Shown: in pieces, positions 8,553 to 17,499 of the stretch
How the letters are laid out: the number at the start of each line of letters is the position of its first letter
Position numbering within the stretch: the first letter of the stretch is position 1
The notes under the pieces: generated by a model
Database searches by the model: none
What the model saw: only the letters and a program-made list of their open reading frames with translations
Told to the model about the DNA's origin: nothing
Translations under genes and position numbers: made by a program
Assembly: GCF_000787375.1 (NCBI RefSeq)
Contig: NZ_JRJU01000038.1
Span: forward strand, 1 to 41,945
Length of the DNA: 41,945 nucleotides
DNA from: Halalkalibacter okhensis
GTDB lineage: Bacteria > Bacillota > Bacilli > Bacillales > Bacillaceae_D
Reading direction: 5' to 3'

Positions 8553-9737
8553 ATGTATCGATTATATACTCACAATGACTTAGATGGTGTCGGTTGCGGC
8601 ATCCTGGCACGTTTAGCATTCGGAACAGATGTAGACATCCGCTATAATTCTGTCCAAGGATTAGACTTTCAAATTGAGCGTTTTTTAGAGAAAGACAGAT
8701 CAGATGACGTGTTACTCATCACAGACCTATCTGTACATAGTGAAAATGAAAAAAGACTTGATGAATTTGTTAAAAAGGGCGGCAACGTCACCTTATTGGA
8801 CCACCATAAGACAGCTCTTCATTTTAATGAATATAAATGGGGTTCTGTCACAGTCGAATACGAAGATGGTCGGTTAGCTGCTGCAACCTCATTATTCTAC
8901 GAATATTTAATGGAGCATGGGTGGCTTGACCGCTCTTCTTCTTTAGATGAATTTGTTGAACTAGTGAGGCTTTGGGACACTTGGGAATGGGAAAAACATG
9001 ACGTACTGAAAGCAAAACGATTAAACGATCTATTTTTTATGATTTCCATTGATGAATTTGAAGAAAGAATGTTCAATCGCCTCAAAGAACCGGATATCTT
9101 CTCCTTTGATGACTTCGAAGAGAAAATCCTCGACATGGAGGAAACGAAAATTGAACGGTATATAAGGAGAAAAAGAAGAGAGCTTGTGCAAACATTTATT
9201 GGCAATTATTGCGTTGGCATTGTTCATGCTGAATCATATCATTCAGAATTAGGGAATGAATTAGGCAAGGACAGTCCGCATCTAGATTATATCGCCATTT
9301 TAAATGTAGGTAGTAAGAAAATCAGTTTTCGTACGATTCACGATCATGTTGACGTCTCAGAAATCGCTGGCCAATTTGGCGGCGGTGGCCATGCCAAAGC
9401 ATCAGGGTGCTCACTCATCGAAGAAGCCTATAAACTATTCATAGCAGAGCCGTTCCCACTTGATTCTTTACGAGTAGATGCATTTAAAAATCAACATAAT
9501 CTAAAAGCCAGCAAATCTGGATCCTTATATGTAGATCGTGATGAAAATCGATATTTTATTTATCCTTCAAGTGAAAAATGGATCATAGAAAAGAATCAAT
9601 CAGAAGAGGCTTCTTTTTCTTCATTTGAAGAAGCTGAACGTCACATTAAACGTAATCATTCAGCATGGCTCGTACGCGATGACCTATTTGTACGATATCT
9701 ATCCGATCATATCCTAAACGAAAAACGGCTGAAATGA
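8553..9737 (+). CDS. nrnB: DHH/DHHA1 phosphoesterase, NrnB-like oligoribonuclease
   Basis: DHH enzymes of this group degrade very short RNAs (nanoRNAs) or cyclic dinucleotide products using Mn2+. The 394-residue product has an N-terminal HNDLDGVGC motif (7-15), Asp58 in ITDLS and the DHH triad at 83-85 (LLDHHKTA). A DHHA1 domain follows with GGGGHAKASG near 275. Length and N-terminus resemble B. subtilis NrnB (YngD) as I recall it. The start is set at the ATG 8 nt after AAGGAGGG; an in-frame TTG one codon earlier is too close to it. The tail after DHHA1 (about 110 residues) is of unclear function. Confidence 0.78.
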   Translation: MYRLYTHNDLDGVGCGILARLAFGTDVDIRYNSVQGLDFQIERFLEKDRSDDVLLITDLSVHSENEKRLDEFVKKGGNVTLLDHHKTALHFNEYKWGSVTVEYEDGRLAAATSLFYEYLMEHGWLDRSSSLDEFVELVRLWDTWEWEKHDVLKAKRLNDLFFMISIDEFEERMFNRLKEPDIFSFDDFEEKILDMEETKIERYIRRKRRELVQTFIGNYCVGIVHAESYHSELGNELGKDSPHLDYIAILNVGSKKISFRTIHDHVDVSEIAGQFGGGGHAKASGCSLIEEAYKLFIAEPFPLDSLRVDAFKNQHNLKASKSGSLYVDRDENRYFIYPSSEKWIIEKNQSEEASFSSFEEAERHIKRNHSAWLVRDDLFVRYLSDHILNEKRLK

Positions 9738-9748
9738 ATCGGTAAGAA

Positions 9749-9785
9749 GGGTGCCCTAAAAGGTTAAACACCTTCTAAGGCACCC
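9749..9785. terminator. Convergent terminator between nrnB and mqnD
   Basis: The stem is GGGTGCC with GGCACCC, extended inward by TAAAAGGT/ACCTTCTA-type pairing around a TAAAC loop. It lies between two converging genes. T-runs are weak on both strands. Confidence 0.65.
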
Positions 9786-9796
9786 CATAACCATCC

Positions 9797-10627
9797 TTAT
9801 CTTAATGCACTTAAATCAAACTTCGGAACGAACCCTTCTTCAGCTGCCCTTCCGAGTAACGCTTCAATTGCGGCATACCCGTCTTCTCCTAAATCTTTTG
9901 TAAATTCATTAACATACAAGTCAATATGCGATTTTGCAACTTCAAGAGAAAGCTCTTGAGCATGCTCCATAATATATGGCTTTGACACTTCTGGATGAGC
10001 CCAAGCATATTCAACGGATGACCGAACCCACTTTGTAATGGCCTCACGATCTAATGAACGGTGGGCAATAATGGCCCCTAACGGGATCGGCAATCCCGTA
10101 TCTTTCTCCCACCAATTTCCTAGATCACTCAAAAGAGTAAGATCATATTGTTGATACGTAAAACGGGCTTCGTGGATGACTAGACCCGCATCGATATCTC
10201 CCGCTTGAACCGCAGGCATAATTTCATGAAATGGCATCACAACAATTTCCCCCACTCCACCTGGAACATTTTGTGCAGCCCACAACCGGAACAATAAGTA
10301 TGCCGTCGAGCGTTCACTTGGTACAGCTACCCTTTTACCTGAGATGGCTTCTGCAGTGGCTTGTGCTTCTTTCGTTAAGACAAGTGGTCCGCACCCTCTT
10401 CCAAGTGCTCCTCCGCAAGGGATTAACGCATAATCAGACAGCACCCAAGGAAGGGCAGCATAGGAAATCTTTTGAATTTCTGGACCTTTCCCTTCTGCTG
10501 CCCAGTTATTTGTCCGATCAATATCAGCATAGGTCACATCGAGCTTCGGGGCCCCTGGTATTAACCCATGGACCCACGCATGAAAAACAAATGTATCATT
10601 GGGACAAGGAGAAAATGCAATCTTCAT
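9797..10627 (-). CDS. mqnD: 1,4-dihydroxy-6-naphthoate synthase (futalosine pathway)
   Basis: MqnD cleaves cyclic de-hypoxanthine futalosine to 1,4-dihydroxy-6-naphthoate in the alternative menaquinone route. The 276-residue product begins MKIAFSPCPNDTFVFHAW and carries the family blocks ADIDRTNNWAAEG, ISYAALPWVL and CGGALGRGCGPLV. The fold is periplasmic-binding-protein-like but there is no signal peptide. The start is fixed by GGAGGTG 6 nt upstream and by the 4-nt ATGA overlap with mqnB. A 22-residue upstream extension in frame lies inside mqnB and has no ribosome site. Confidence 0.93.
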   Translation of the reverse strand: MKIAFSPCPNDTFVFHAWVHGLIPGAPKLDVTYADIDRTNNWAAEGKGPEIQKISYAALPWVLSDYALIPCGGALGRGCGPLVLTKEAQATAEAISGKRVAVPSERSTAYLLFRLWAAQNVPGGVGEIVVMPFHEIMPAVQAGDIDAGLVIHEARFTYQQYDLTLLSDLGNWWEKDTGLPIPLGAIIAHRSLDREAITKWVRSSVEYAWAHPEVSKPYIMEHAQELSLEVAKSHIDLYVNEFTKDLGEDGYAAIEALLGRAAEEGFVPKFDLSALR

Positions 10628-11292
10628 TTGAACACCTCCGGAAATATAGAACTTGCTTTTTCTAATGTAGCAAGCGCTTCTTTTATGCGCCAAGACTCTC
10701 GATCTCGAGGTCCCACTTTATTAGAAATTGATCGAACCTCGATTACAGGGATTTGATTTTGTTTCGCTGCTTCAGCCACACCAAACCCTTCCATCCCTTC
10801 AGCTACTGCCTCTGGGAAACGCTCTAAGAGAGAATCAGCTGTCTCCTGCGTACCTGTCACAGTTGATAACGTAAGGATGGCTCCTTTATGAGCGCTTATC
10901 CCTTGTGCCATTGCCTCAGCACACATACGAGTTACGACTTCTTTTTCTACTTCTATTATTGAAGAACCTAACTTCAATTCCTCTAAACTCAAGAACCCAT
11001 CATCAGATTCTGCTCCTAAATCAGCCGCTATCACCTCAGTTGAAACAGCAAGGGAACCGACCTCTGCTTTTTCTTCAAAACCACCAGCAATCCCGGCGTT
11101 AATGACATAATCATAATCCTTTTTTGCTAAAGCTGTTGCTGTTACAGCCGCAGACGCAGCTTGTCCCACTCCTGCTACGATGACATCAAACCTACTAGAA
11201 TACCCCAACCCACGTACGATTGCTTCCTTCTCAGCAGAAACAGATGTGACCACTAGCACCTGCTTATTCGTTATTTTATTAACCTCACTCAT
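10624..11292 (-). CDS. mqnB: Futalosine hydrolase (nucleoside phosphorylase fold)
   Basis: MqnB removes hypoxanthine from futalosine to give de-hypoxanthine futalosine. The 222 residues show the MTA/SAH nucleosidase-like core: VVTSVSAEKEAI at the N-terminus, VAGVGQAASA, INAGIAGGF and the late GMEGFGVAEAA with the substrate-binding Met-Glu. The ATG at 11292 follows AAAGGAGAG. It is co-transcribed with mqnD. mqnA, mqnC and mqnE are not in the window and should be elsewhere if the pathway is complete. Confidence 0.9.
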   Translation of the reverse strand: MSEVNKITNKQVLVVTSVSAEKEAIVRGLGYSSRFDVIVAGVGQAASAAVTATALAKKDYDYVINAGIAGGFEEKAEVGSLAVSTEVIAADLGAESDDGFLSLEELKLGSSIIEVEKEVVTRMCAEAMAQGISAHKGAILTLSTVTGTQETADSLLERFPEAVAEGMEGFGVAEAAKQNQIPVIEVRSISNKVGPRDRESWRIKEALATLEKASSIFPEVFK

Positions 11293-11465
11293 TTATGTAC
11301 TCTCCTTTAAAAAGCCGTAAAACTATTACATTTAGTGTATCTAATTACTTTACCCTTGACCAGTCGTAGACATCAAAAGCAACTTAAACCTCATTATTTT
11401 TTTATAAATTACAAGCCAAAAATGATATGATAGCTACAAGAAACGGTATTATAGGAGGTATGTAC

Positions 11466-12344
11466 ATGGCCTATCAAGTAGAAATCGCCTATCCTGCAGA
11501 AGCTACATTAGGAGAAGGACCTCATTGGGATGATCAAAACGAACGCTTATTATGGGTTGATATTCAAAAAAAGAAACTCCATATATTTGACCCAGAGAAA
11601 AGCGAGAATCATTCAATCGCTTTTGAGCAGTATATCGGTACTGTTGTCAGAAGCCAATCAGGTGAGCTGTTGTTAGCAATGCAAGATGGAATTTATCGTT
11701 ACAACATTCAATCTAATCACTTAACCTTTTTAACCAATCCGGAAACACATCTACCAAACAATCGTTTCAATGATGGAAAGTGCGACCCTGCTGGACGGTT
11801 TTGGGCAGGTACAATGTCGCTTGATGAAAAAACAAATCAAGGTTCCTTGTATTGCTATCACCCATCTGGCCAAACGAGTAAAATGATCTCTCCTGTCACG
11901 ATTTCAAATGGGTTGGCTTGGAGCCCCGATCATGCATATATGTATTTTATCGACACACCTACACGCAATATTCAAATGTTTACTTTTAACTCTGAAACTG
12001 GTGACATCTCATTCGAAAAAATTGTCGTGTGCATTCCAGAAGAAGACGGATATCCAGATGGGATGACGATCGACGAAGAAGGCATGCTCTGGGTTGCGCA
12101 TTGGGGAGGCAGCAAGGTAACACGTTGGGACCCTCATACAGGCAAGCAATTAGATGAAATTAATCTTCCAGCAAAAAACGTGACATCTTGCACATTCGGT
12201 GGAAAAAACCTTGATGAATTGTATATAACTACTGCTAGAATAGGGATGGATGATTCTGAGTTTAATACATTCCCTCATTCTGGTCATTTATTTAGAGTGA
12301 AAACAAATGTCAAAGGAATTCCTGCTTACCTTTTTAAAGGTTAA
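11466..12344 (+). CDS. SMP-30/gluconolactonase family lactonase
   Basis: The 292-residue six-bladed beta-propeller probably hydrolyses a sugar lactone. The metal-site signature is visible: Glu in TLGEGPHWDD (near 15-24), Asn/Asp in NNRFNDGKCDPAGRFWAGTM (near 97-116), the substrate Asn in ISNGLAWSPD, and Asp in YPDGMTIDEEG. The start is the ATG 7 nt after AGGAGG at 11453-11458. The upstream in-frame codons include another ATG at 11460 that lies too close to that site. It stands alone, divergent from mqnB, so the substrate is unknown. Confidence 0.85.
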   Translation: MAYQVEIAYPAEATLGEGPHWDDQNERLLWVDIQKKKLHIFDPEKSENHSIAFEQYIGTVVRSQSGELLLAMQDGIYRYNIQSNHLTFLTNPETHLPNNRFNDGKCDPAGRFWAGTMSLDEKTNQGSLYCYHPSGQTSKMISPVTISNGLAWSPDHAYMYFIDTPTRNIQMFTFNSETGDISFEKIVVCIPEEDGYPDGMTIDEEGMLWVAHWGGSKVTRWDPHTGKQLDEINLPAKNVTSCTFGGKNLDELYITTARIGMDDSEFNTFPHSGHLFRVKTNVKGIPAYLFKG

Positions 12345-12357
12345 TACTTGTTTACAA

Positions 12358-12390
12358 GTGAATAGGATGACCGATGGCCATCCTATTCAC
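12358..12390. terminator. Convergent terminator (lactonase / citMHS)
   Basis: A perfect 12-bp stem GTGAATAGGATG/CATCCTATTCAC closes a 9-nt loop between converging genes. It should serve both strands. Confidence 0.8.
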
Positions 12391-12394
12391 TACT

Positions 12395-13717
12395 TTAAAT
12401 AACACCTATTACCATAGCGGCTACAATCAATACAATACTAAATCCCCACACCCAGAAAAACGAGTAACGGATATGTTTTCCCATTTCAAGTCCTGCAAGT
12501 CCAAGTGCTAACCAAAGAGCGGGAGAAAATGGACTAATGAATGTCCCAATAATATTCCCAATGACCATCGCATAAGCGGCAGAAGTCGCTTCGACCCCGT
12601 AACCAGTTACAATTTGTTCTACTACTGGCAATAAAGCAAAATAGTAAGCATCTGTACTTAACACAAGTTCAAATGGGACACCGAGAAAGCCAATAACAAG
12701 ATGCAAATAAGGGACAATGAATGCTGGCAAAAACAAAACAAGATCTGTCGCAAGCGATTGTAGCATTCCTGTCCCATCTAATATTCCTAAAAATGAACCA
12801 GCCGCAAGGATAATAGCAGCCATCAAAAGTGCGTTCGGAGCATGGGCTTTAATACGCTCCATTTGATCATCAACTTTAGGATAGTTCATGATTAAGGCAA
12901 TACTTAAACTAATCATGAATACAAAACCTGCAGGGATAATTCCCCATACTAGCATTGTAATGACTCCTAGTGTCAGTAATAAATTCGCCCATAAAAGTTT
13001 AGGACGTGCTAGTGACTCATCTTTTTTAGATGGTGCATCATTTTCTGCCAATTCCAACGTGGCAGCCGCTTCTAAGTCGGCATTTTCTGATTTAGTAAGC
13101 TTTGAAATCTTTCGTTTCTCTCTTAACCCTAGAATGACAGCTAAACCTATTAATAAAATCATAGCAATAATTTGGACTGGAATAAGAGGTCTCCACAACT
13201 CAGTTGGATCGACTCCAATTACGGCAGCCGTTCTTCCAATTGGCCCTCCCCACGGAACCATATTAATAATACTAGCACTTAAACCAACCAATAAGAGCAA
13301 CAAGTACGGACTCATTCTCAATCGTTTGTACAATGGTAGAAGCGCCGGGATCGTAATAAGAAAAGTCGAAGCTCCAGACCCGTCAAGGTGAGCAATTGCC
13401 CCAATGATAACTGTACCAACAGCAACAGCAATAACATCCCCTCTTGAAATCGCAATCATTTTATTAATAATTGGATCAAATAATCCCGCATCCTGCATAA
13501 CTCCAAAAAAGAGAATAGCAAAAATAAACATAATAACGACATTAATTACTCGGTCGATCCCTTCACCAAAAAGGACGCCTATTTCAGCAAACCCAAAACC
13601 AGCCAATAACGCCCCCACAATAGGAACAAGAACAAGGCCGATAATCGGCGTAATTCGTCCACTCAATAACAAAAAGACAATAGTCAAGATTGTAGCAAGA
13701 CCAATAATACTCAGCAT
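12395..13717 (-). CDS. CitMHS-family citrate:metal/proton symporter
   Basis: This 440-residue membrane protein belongs to the CitM/CitH group, which imports divalent-metal citrate complexes or related acids. It has about 12 hydrophobic segments. The two halves are joined by a charged cytoplasmic loop near residues 200-240 (REKRKISKLTKSENADLE). The N-terminal MLSIIGLATILTIVFLLLSG and the motifs HLDGSGASTFLI and VPWGGPIGR fit the family. The ATG follows GGAGAG by 6 nt; an upstream TTG would place the ribosome site inside the gene. It lies downstream of a CitS/CitT-like pair and of a repeat-rich control region, so induction by an external carboxylate is likely. Confidence 0.85.
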   Translation of the reverse strand: MLSIIGLATILTIVFLLLSGRITPIIGLVLVPIVGALLAGFGFAEIGVLFGEGIDRVINVVIMFIFAILFFGVMQDAGLFDPIINKMIAISRGDVIAVAVGTVIIGAIAHLDGSGASTFLITIPALLPLYKRLRMSPYLLLLLVGLSASIINMVPWGGPIGRTAAVIGVDPTELWRPLIPVQIIAMILLIGLAVILGLREKRKISKLTKSENADLEAAATLELAENDAPSKKDESLARPKLLWANLLLTLGVITMLVWGIIPAGFVFMISLSIALIMNYPKVDDQMERIKAHAPNALLMAAIILAAGSFLGILDGTGMLQSLATDLVLFLPAFIVPYLHLVIGFLGVPFELVLSTDAYYFALLPVVEQIVTGYGVEATSAAYAMVIGNIIGTFISPFSPALWLALGLAGLEMGKHIRYSFFWVWGFSIVLIVAAMVIGVI

Positions 13718-13738
13718 ACCAATCTCTCCTTCCAATTT

Positions 13739-13754
13739 AAATAAACGTTTATTT
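13739..13754. promoter_or_regulatory. 16-bp perfect palindrome before citMHS
   Basis: AAATAAACGTTTATTT is a perfect palindrome about 20 bp upstream of the citMHS start codon. It is a candidate operator. It has a central CG like a catabolite-repression element but does not fit the full cre consensus. Confidence 0.45.
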
Positions 13755-13860
13755 GAAAAGAGAGATATCAGTTGTAAGCGGATACATTACACCCCATAAA
13801 AATCTCTCTTTTCAAAGTTTTCTATATACATAGAAATTTAACACGCTTGAAAAGAGAGAG
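13752..13860. repeat. Three copies of a TTGAAAAGAGAGA box upstream of citMHS
   Basis: TTTGAAAAGAGAGAT at 13752-13766 and its exact inverse at 13802-13816 form a 15-nt inverted repeat. A third direct copy, CTTGAAAAGAGAGAG, lies at 13846-13860. A 7-bp inverted repeat TTTCTAT/ATAGAAA lies between them near 13819-13837. The array sits between the response regulator gene and citMHS, where regulator binding sites are expected. Confidence 0.6.
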
Positions 13861-13876
13861 GAAGTTTATGAGAATA

Positions 13877-13908
13877 AACAAAATATTGATCATTAACCGA
13901 ATTTTGTT
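13877..13908 (-). terminator. Weak hairpin after the response regulator gene
   Basis: AACAAAAT (13877-13884) is matched by ATTTTGTT (13901-13908). The 8-bp AT-rich stem lies just past the response regulator stop. It could be a terminator or another operator. Confidence 0.35.
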
Positions 13909-13916
13909 CATATTGT

Positions 13917-14624
13917 TCACGTTAACAAATAACGTCGTTCCGGTCGTCCAACGTCTCCGTACTTTTGTTCTGCTTGTAATTGTTTGACTAATACCAAATA
14001 TTCTAAATACCTTCTCGCTGTTGACCTGCTAGCCCCAATCTCTTTCCCGACTTGAACAGCAGTCAATCCATTTTCTCGGTTCTGTTCCATGATGCTTTTT
14101 ATCTTATCAAGCGTTAGACGGTCAATTCCTTTTGGTAAATCACTAGATGCTACCATTTGCTCTAGGGATCTTCTCTGCACTGAGAACCTAGTCAGTCTGT
14201 CAATTTCCTCTTGCTCCATACTCTCCTTAGTTAATAACACACTTCTGTGCTCATAATATTGATCAAGCGTTTGTTTAAACCTTGAAAACTCTACAGGCTT
14301 TACAATATAATCAAAAATTCCACCACGTAACGTCTCTTCAATCGTTGTAACTTCTTTCGCTGCTGTCATCATAATTAGATCAATGCTAAGATAATTTTTA
14401 CGAATCTCCCAAAATAAATCCAAACCATTTACATCAGGAATATATACATCTAACAAAATAAGATCTGGTAAGGCAGAACCCTTCTTTAGCCGTTCTCGTG
14501 CCTCTTCCCCTGTTTTTACAGTATCAATCACTTGAAACCCTTCCACTTTTTCCACAAACTGTTTTGTGATTTCCGCAACTCTAAAGTCGTCTTCCACAAT
14601 TAACACTCCAAACACATAACGCAT
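13917..14624 (-). CDS. Response regulator, CitT/DcuR/DpiA family
   Basis: The 235-residue cytoplasmic regulator has a receiver domain with acidic pocket Glu11-Asp12-Asp13, phospho-acceptor Asp59 (LILLDVYIP), Thr87 (MMTAA) and Lys109 (DYIVKPVE). A C-terminal winged helix-turn-helix (about 185-220) contains GASRSTARRYLEYL, typical of the citrate/C4-dicarboxylate regulators. Its ATG overlaps the kinase stop by 1 nt (TAATG). The next gene is citMHS, the most likely target. The exact orthologue (CitT, DctR or DcuR) cannot be fixed by reading. Confidence 0.9.
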   Translation of the reverse strand: MRYVFGVLIVEDDFRVAEITKQFVEKVEGFQVIDTVKTGEEARERLKKGSALPDLILLDVYIPDVNGLDLFWEIRKNYLSIDLIMMTAAKEVTTIEETLRGGIFDYIVKPVEFSRFKQTLDQYYEHRSVLLTKESMEQEEIDRLTRFSVQRRSLEQMVASSDLPKGIDRLTLDKIKSIMEQNRENGLTAVQVGKEIGASRSTARRYLEYLVLVKQLQAEQKYGDVGRPERRYLLT

Positions 14625-16288
14625 TAATTACTCTCCCCCCTAGACTCATCATCCTTTGGTATTGTTACAACAAAACATGCTCCTCCTAGTTCACTTTCTT
14701 CTAAGAATATATCGCCACCAATTTCTGTAAGTACCTGTTTGGTTAGAGCTAATCCTATTCCTCGATGCGAGCCTTCTTTTGTTGAAAACCCTTGTTTAAA
14801 AATCTCTAAAGCAAGATCATCGGGTACCCCTTGTCCTGCATCCTCTATTTCAAATACAACCTCGTCTCCAATATCGGTAAAGAAAAGGGTTATCTTTCTG
14901 TCTGACTCCGAAAGATTTTTTACTGCTTCAATCGCATTTTCAATTAAGTTGCCTAAAACGGTTACGAGCGCATCCCGTTTTTTATCAGACAACCGATGCG
15001 TTAACCTACTTTCTGGGTCAATCGATAAATGAACTCTTTGTTCATTTGCTTGATTTAACTTACCTAACAGAATGGCATTGACCAAAGGGTCGGGTACCTT
15101 CTCAACCAAGAACCGTATCCACTTTTGTTGAATATTGCTTTCTCTTTGAATAAACTCAACCGCTTCTTCATTCTTCTCTAATTGGATTAGGCCTAATATC
15201 GTATACATTTTATTAGAAAACTCGTGAGTTTGCGCGCGTAATGCTTCGGCATATTGTTTTACTCTCGTTAATTCTTTTGTCAACTTTTCTATTTCTGTTT
15301 TATTCCGAAATGTAGACACAGCCCCAATTAACGTTCCTTCATAATAAATAGGGACGCGATTAACTAGGACAATGTGATTTCCAAGTAACATCTCTTGGTT
15401 ATATTGACTCTCACCACGTTCGAGAACTTCATGAAGCTTAGAATTCGGCAATACATCCAAGATAGGCTCACCAATCAACGGTTCGGTTTCGTTCCCACTT
15501 CTTGAAATTAACCGTTTGGCGGCTGTATTCATCATCGTAATAGTGCCATCTTTATTCACTGCTATAATTCCTTCATGAGTTGACTGTAAGATCGTTTCTT
15601 TTTGTAAAAGAAGGTGTGAAATTTCTTCAGGTTCTAAGCCAAATAACAACTTTTTAATATAATGCGCAATGAAGACCGCACCTACCATTCCTACTCCAAC
15701 GATCACTAACAAGACATACCACAGTTCGTTGCTGTAATTCTTAATAATACTTTGAACATCTTCATTTAAAAAACCGACAGAAACAACTCCGATGACCTCG
15801 CCTTCCTTTGACATCACTGGGACTTTCCCACGAATCGATTGCCCTAGCGAACCGACTGCCTTTGAGACGTAAGATTCCCCATACGTCAATGCTCGCTCAT
15901 TGTCTTCGCCAACCATTTTCTTTCCTATTTGATCAAAATTGGGATGAGCATAGCGAATTTCATTACGATTTCCAACAACAATAAATTGTGCGCCAGTCGC
16001 TTCTCGAATGGGTGAAACAAGAGGCTGAATCACCTCTGAAGGATTTTCTAGATCAAATGCCTCTTTTAACTCAGGTATTTGGGCCACACTTTCAGCTACA
16101 CTCAACGCTCGTTCACCAAGCTGCGTTTCCAATGTATCAGAGAGAAAATATTGAAGAAACACTCCCACAATCGAGAACATTCCGATAATTAACAAAACAA
16201 TCAGAAACGTCATTTTCAGTTTTAGATTTAGCTTCGCTTTTGGCTTGTGTAAGTATCTTCTGCTATCTCTATTTTGAAGTGAAATCAT
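14624..16288 (-). CDS. Sensor histidine kinase, CitA/DcuS (CitS-like) family
   Basis: The 554-residue kinase has helix 1 at about 27-47 and an extracytoplasmic single-Cache/PDC sensor at about 48-187. That sensor carries the carboxylate-family features SVAQIPEL, VVGNRNEIRYAHPN and VPVMSKEGEVIGVVSVGF. Helix 2 is at about 188-208, a PAS domain at about 232-330, the H-box His355 in RAQTHEFSNKMYTI, and an ATP-binding domain with NLIENAIEA and GIGLALTKQVL. The ATG follows AAAAGGAGAG. It pairs with the regulator downstream. It should sense an external carboxylate such as citrate, malate or succinate. A role for the neighbouring TRAP transporter is possible but less likely because a terminator lies between. 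Confidence 0.9.
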   Translation of the reverse strand: MISLQNRDSRRYLHKPKAKLNLKLKMTFLIVLLIIGMFSIVGVFLQYFLSDTLETQLGERALSVAESVAQIPELKEAFDLENPSEVIQPLVSPIREATGAQFIVVGNRNEIRYAHPNFDQIGKKMVGEDNERALTYGESYVSKAVGSLGQSIRGKVPVMSKEGEVIGVVSVGFLNEDVQSIIKNYSNELWYVLLVIVGVGMVGAVFIAHYIKKLLFGLEPEEISHLLLQKETILQSTHEGIIAVNKDGTITMMNTAAKRLISRSGNETEPLIGEPILDVLPNSKLHEVLERGESQYNQEMLLGNHIVLVNRVPIYYEGTLIGAVSTFRNKTEIEKLTKELTRVKQYAEALRAQTHEFSNKMYTILGLIQLEKNEEAVEFIQRESNIQQKWIRFLVEKVPDPLVNAILLGKLNQANEQRVHLSIDPESRLTHRLSDKKRDALVTVLGNLIENAIEAVKNLSESDRKITLFFTDIGDEVVFEIEDAGQGVPDDLALEIFKQGFSTKEGSHRGIGLALTKQVLTEIGGDIFLEESELGGACFVVTIPKDDESRGESN

Positions 16289-16335
16289 CGTTTTCTCTCC
16301 TTTTGCTTGACTTAATTATTTTACCATAAACGAAA

Positions 16336-16375
16336 AAGAAAAAAGGCCAACACTGGATTTTCCAGCAGTGACCTT
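16336..16375 (-). terminator. Terminator of the ectoine operon (after teaA-like gene)
   Basis: On the minus strand AAGGTCACTGCTGGA pairs with TCCAGTGTTGGCCTT around an AAA loop and is followed by TTTTTTCTTTTTC. It is strong and ends the TRAP transporter unit before the two-component system. Confidence 0.9.
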
Positions 16376-16381
16376 CGTTAC

Positions 16382-17467
16382 TCACTCTTCAACTTCTTCA
16401 ATTTCTTTTTGAAGCATATCTAATAGCTCTTTTCCATCTTCTCCAACAACTTCATTGATGAAGTACTCACGGACTGGTAATGCTAATTGTCTAAATGCAT
16501 CACGTTCAGCTTCGGATAGCTCAATAATTTCGGTTGAGTGGGTTTCATTTTCTCTAATTGATTCTAGCATTTCTCGATTTAGCTTATCTTGCAAATCATA
16601 AGCAATTGGTCTCATTTCTTCTACCGTTTCATCAATCATCTTTTTAATATCATCTGGCAAGCTATCATAAAAATTCGGGTTCACTGTAAGCATTGCTACA
16701 TAGATATTATGGTTAGAAATCGTCATATAATCTTGCACCTCATTAAACGAGGCATCTTCAATAAAGAAAATTGGATTTTCTTGACCGTCAACGATGTTTC
16801 GATCAAGCGAAGTATACAATTCAGACCAGCTCATAGCTGTTGGGTCCGCACCGTAAGCTTTATAGGACTCCATAATTAATGGGGATTCTTGTGTTCTCAT
16901 CTTAAAGTTTTGGAAATCTTCTGGAGACTGCAATGGTTTATTGGACGTCCATTGCATGGCACCCTCCGTAAAGTATGCCAATGGTTTAATATTATGTTCC
17001 TCATACTTTTTAGATAAATGTACATTTAATGCTTCACTCGTATTTAATATCTCTTGGTTTAAGGCCATATCATCTGTAAATAAAAATTGGAGAGCAAATA
17101 GTTGTCCTTCTGTTACCATTGTCCCCGTGAACCCAGGGGACATAATAGCAAATTCTACAATTCCATCTTGCATTTGTTCAACTTGGTCCACTTCACTTCC
17201 AAGCCCACCGAATTCATATATCTCCATATTAATCCGACCATCTGACTTTTCCGCTAAAAGATCGGCGAATTCACGAGCATATTCAAACTGAACTTGTCCT
17301 TCCATCTCTTCTGTAACAAAGTTCCAATTGTATATTTCTTCACTGTTTTCAGATTTTGAACCACCCTCATCTGTTGAACTTTCTGTCGATCCACCTCCAC
17401 AAGCTGATAATACTAAACTAGCAGTGAGTATAAGTCCGGCCATTATAAACTTCTTTTTTCTAAACAT
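16382..17467 (-). CDS. teaA: TRAP substrate-binding lipoprotein, TeaA/UehA-like
   Basis: This 361-residue DctP-type extracytoplasmic receptor has a lipoprotein signal with lipobox LSAC (Cys23). The body carries blocks I recall from the ectoine receptor TeaA: EEMEGQVQ near 53-60, FGGLG near 86-90, SPGFTG at 110-115, the TRAP-conserved arginine Arg191 (KMRTQ) and DGQENPIFFIE at 227-237. Location directly behind doe/eut genes supports ectoine and hydroxyectoine as ligands. A Gram-positive cell anchors the receptor by lipid instead of releasing it to a periplasm. The main alternative is another compatible-solute or carboxylate TRAP receptor. Confidence 0.78.
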   Translation of the reverse strand: MFRKKKFIMAGLILTASLVLSACGGGSTESSTDEGGSKSENSEEIYNWNFVTEEMEGQVQFEYAREFADLLAEKSDGRINMEIYEFGGLGSEVDQVEQMQDGIVEFAIMSPGFTGTMVTEGQLFALQFLFTDDMALNQEILNTSEALNVHLSKKYEEHNIKPLAYFTEGAMQWTSNKPLQSPEDFQNFKMRTQESPLIMESYKAYGADPTAMSWSELYTSLDRNIVDGQENPIFFIEDASFNEVQDYMTISNHNIYVAMLTVNPNFYDSLPDDIKKMIDETVEEMRPIAYDLQDKLNREMLESIRENETHSTEIIELSEAERDAFRQLALPVREYFINEVVGEDGKELLDMLQKEIEEVEE

Positions 17468-17499
17468 CCTTACTCCTCCTTTTAGCTGACTATTCTATT

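Noticed and set aside
10628-10693. 22-residue N-terminal extension of MqnD
   Set aside because: It lies in the mqnB coding region without a ribosome site. The ATG at 10627 has GGAGGTG and overlaps the mqnB stop.
12888-13391. 167-residue plus-strand frame inside citMHS
   Set aside because: It is an antisense shadow of a hydrophobic gene with no ribosome site or recognisable motif.
13739-13754. Catabolite repression (cre) site
   Set aside because: It has a central CG and symmetry but misses the TG and CA bases and the spacing of the cre consensus.
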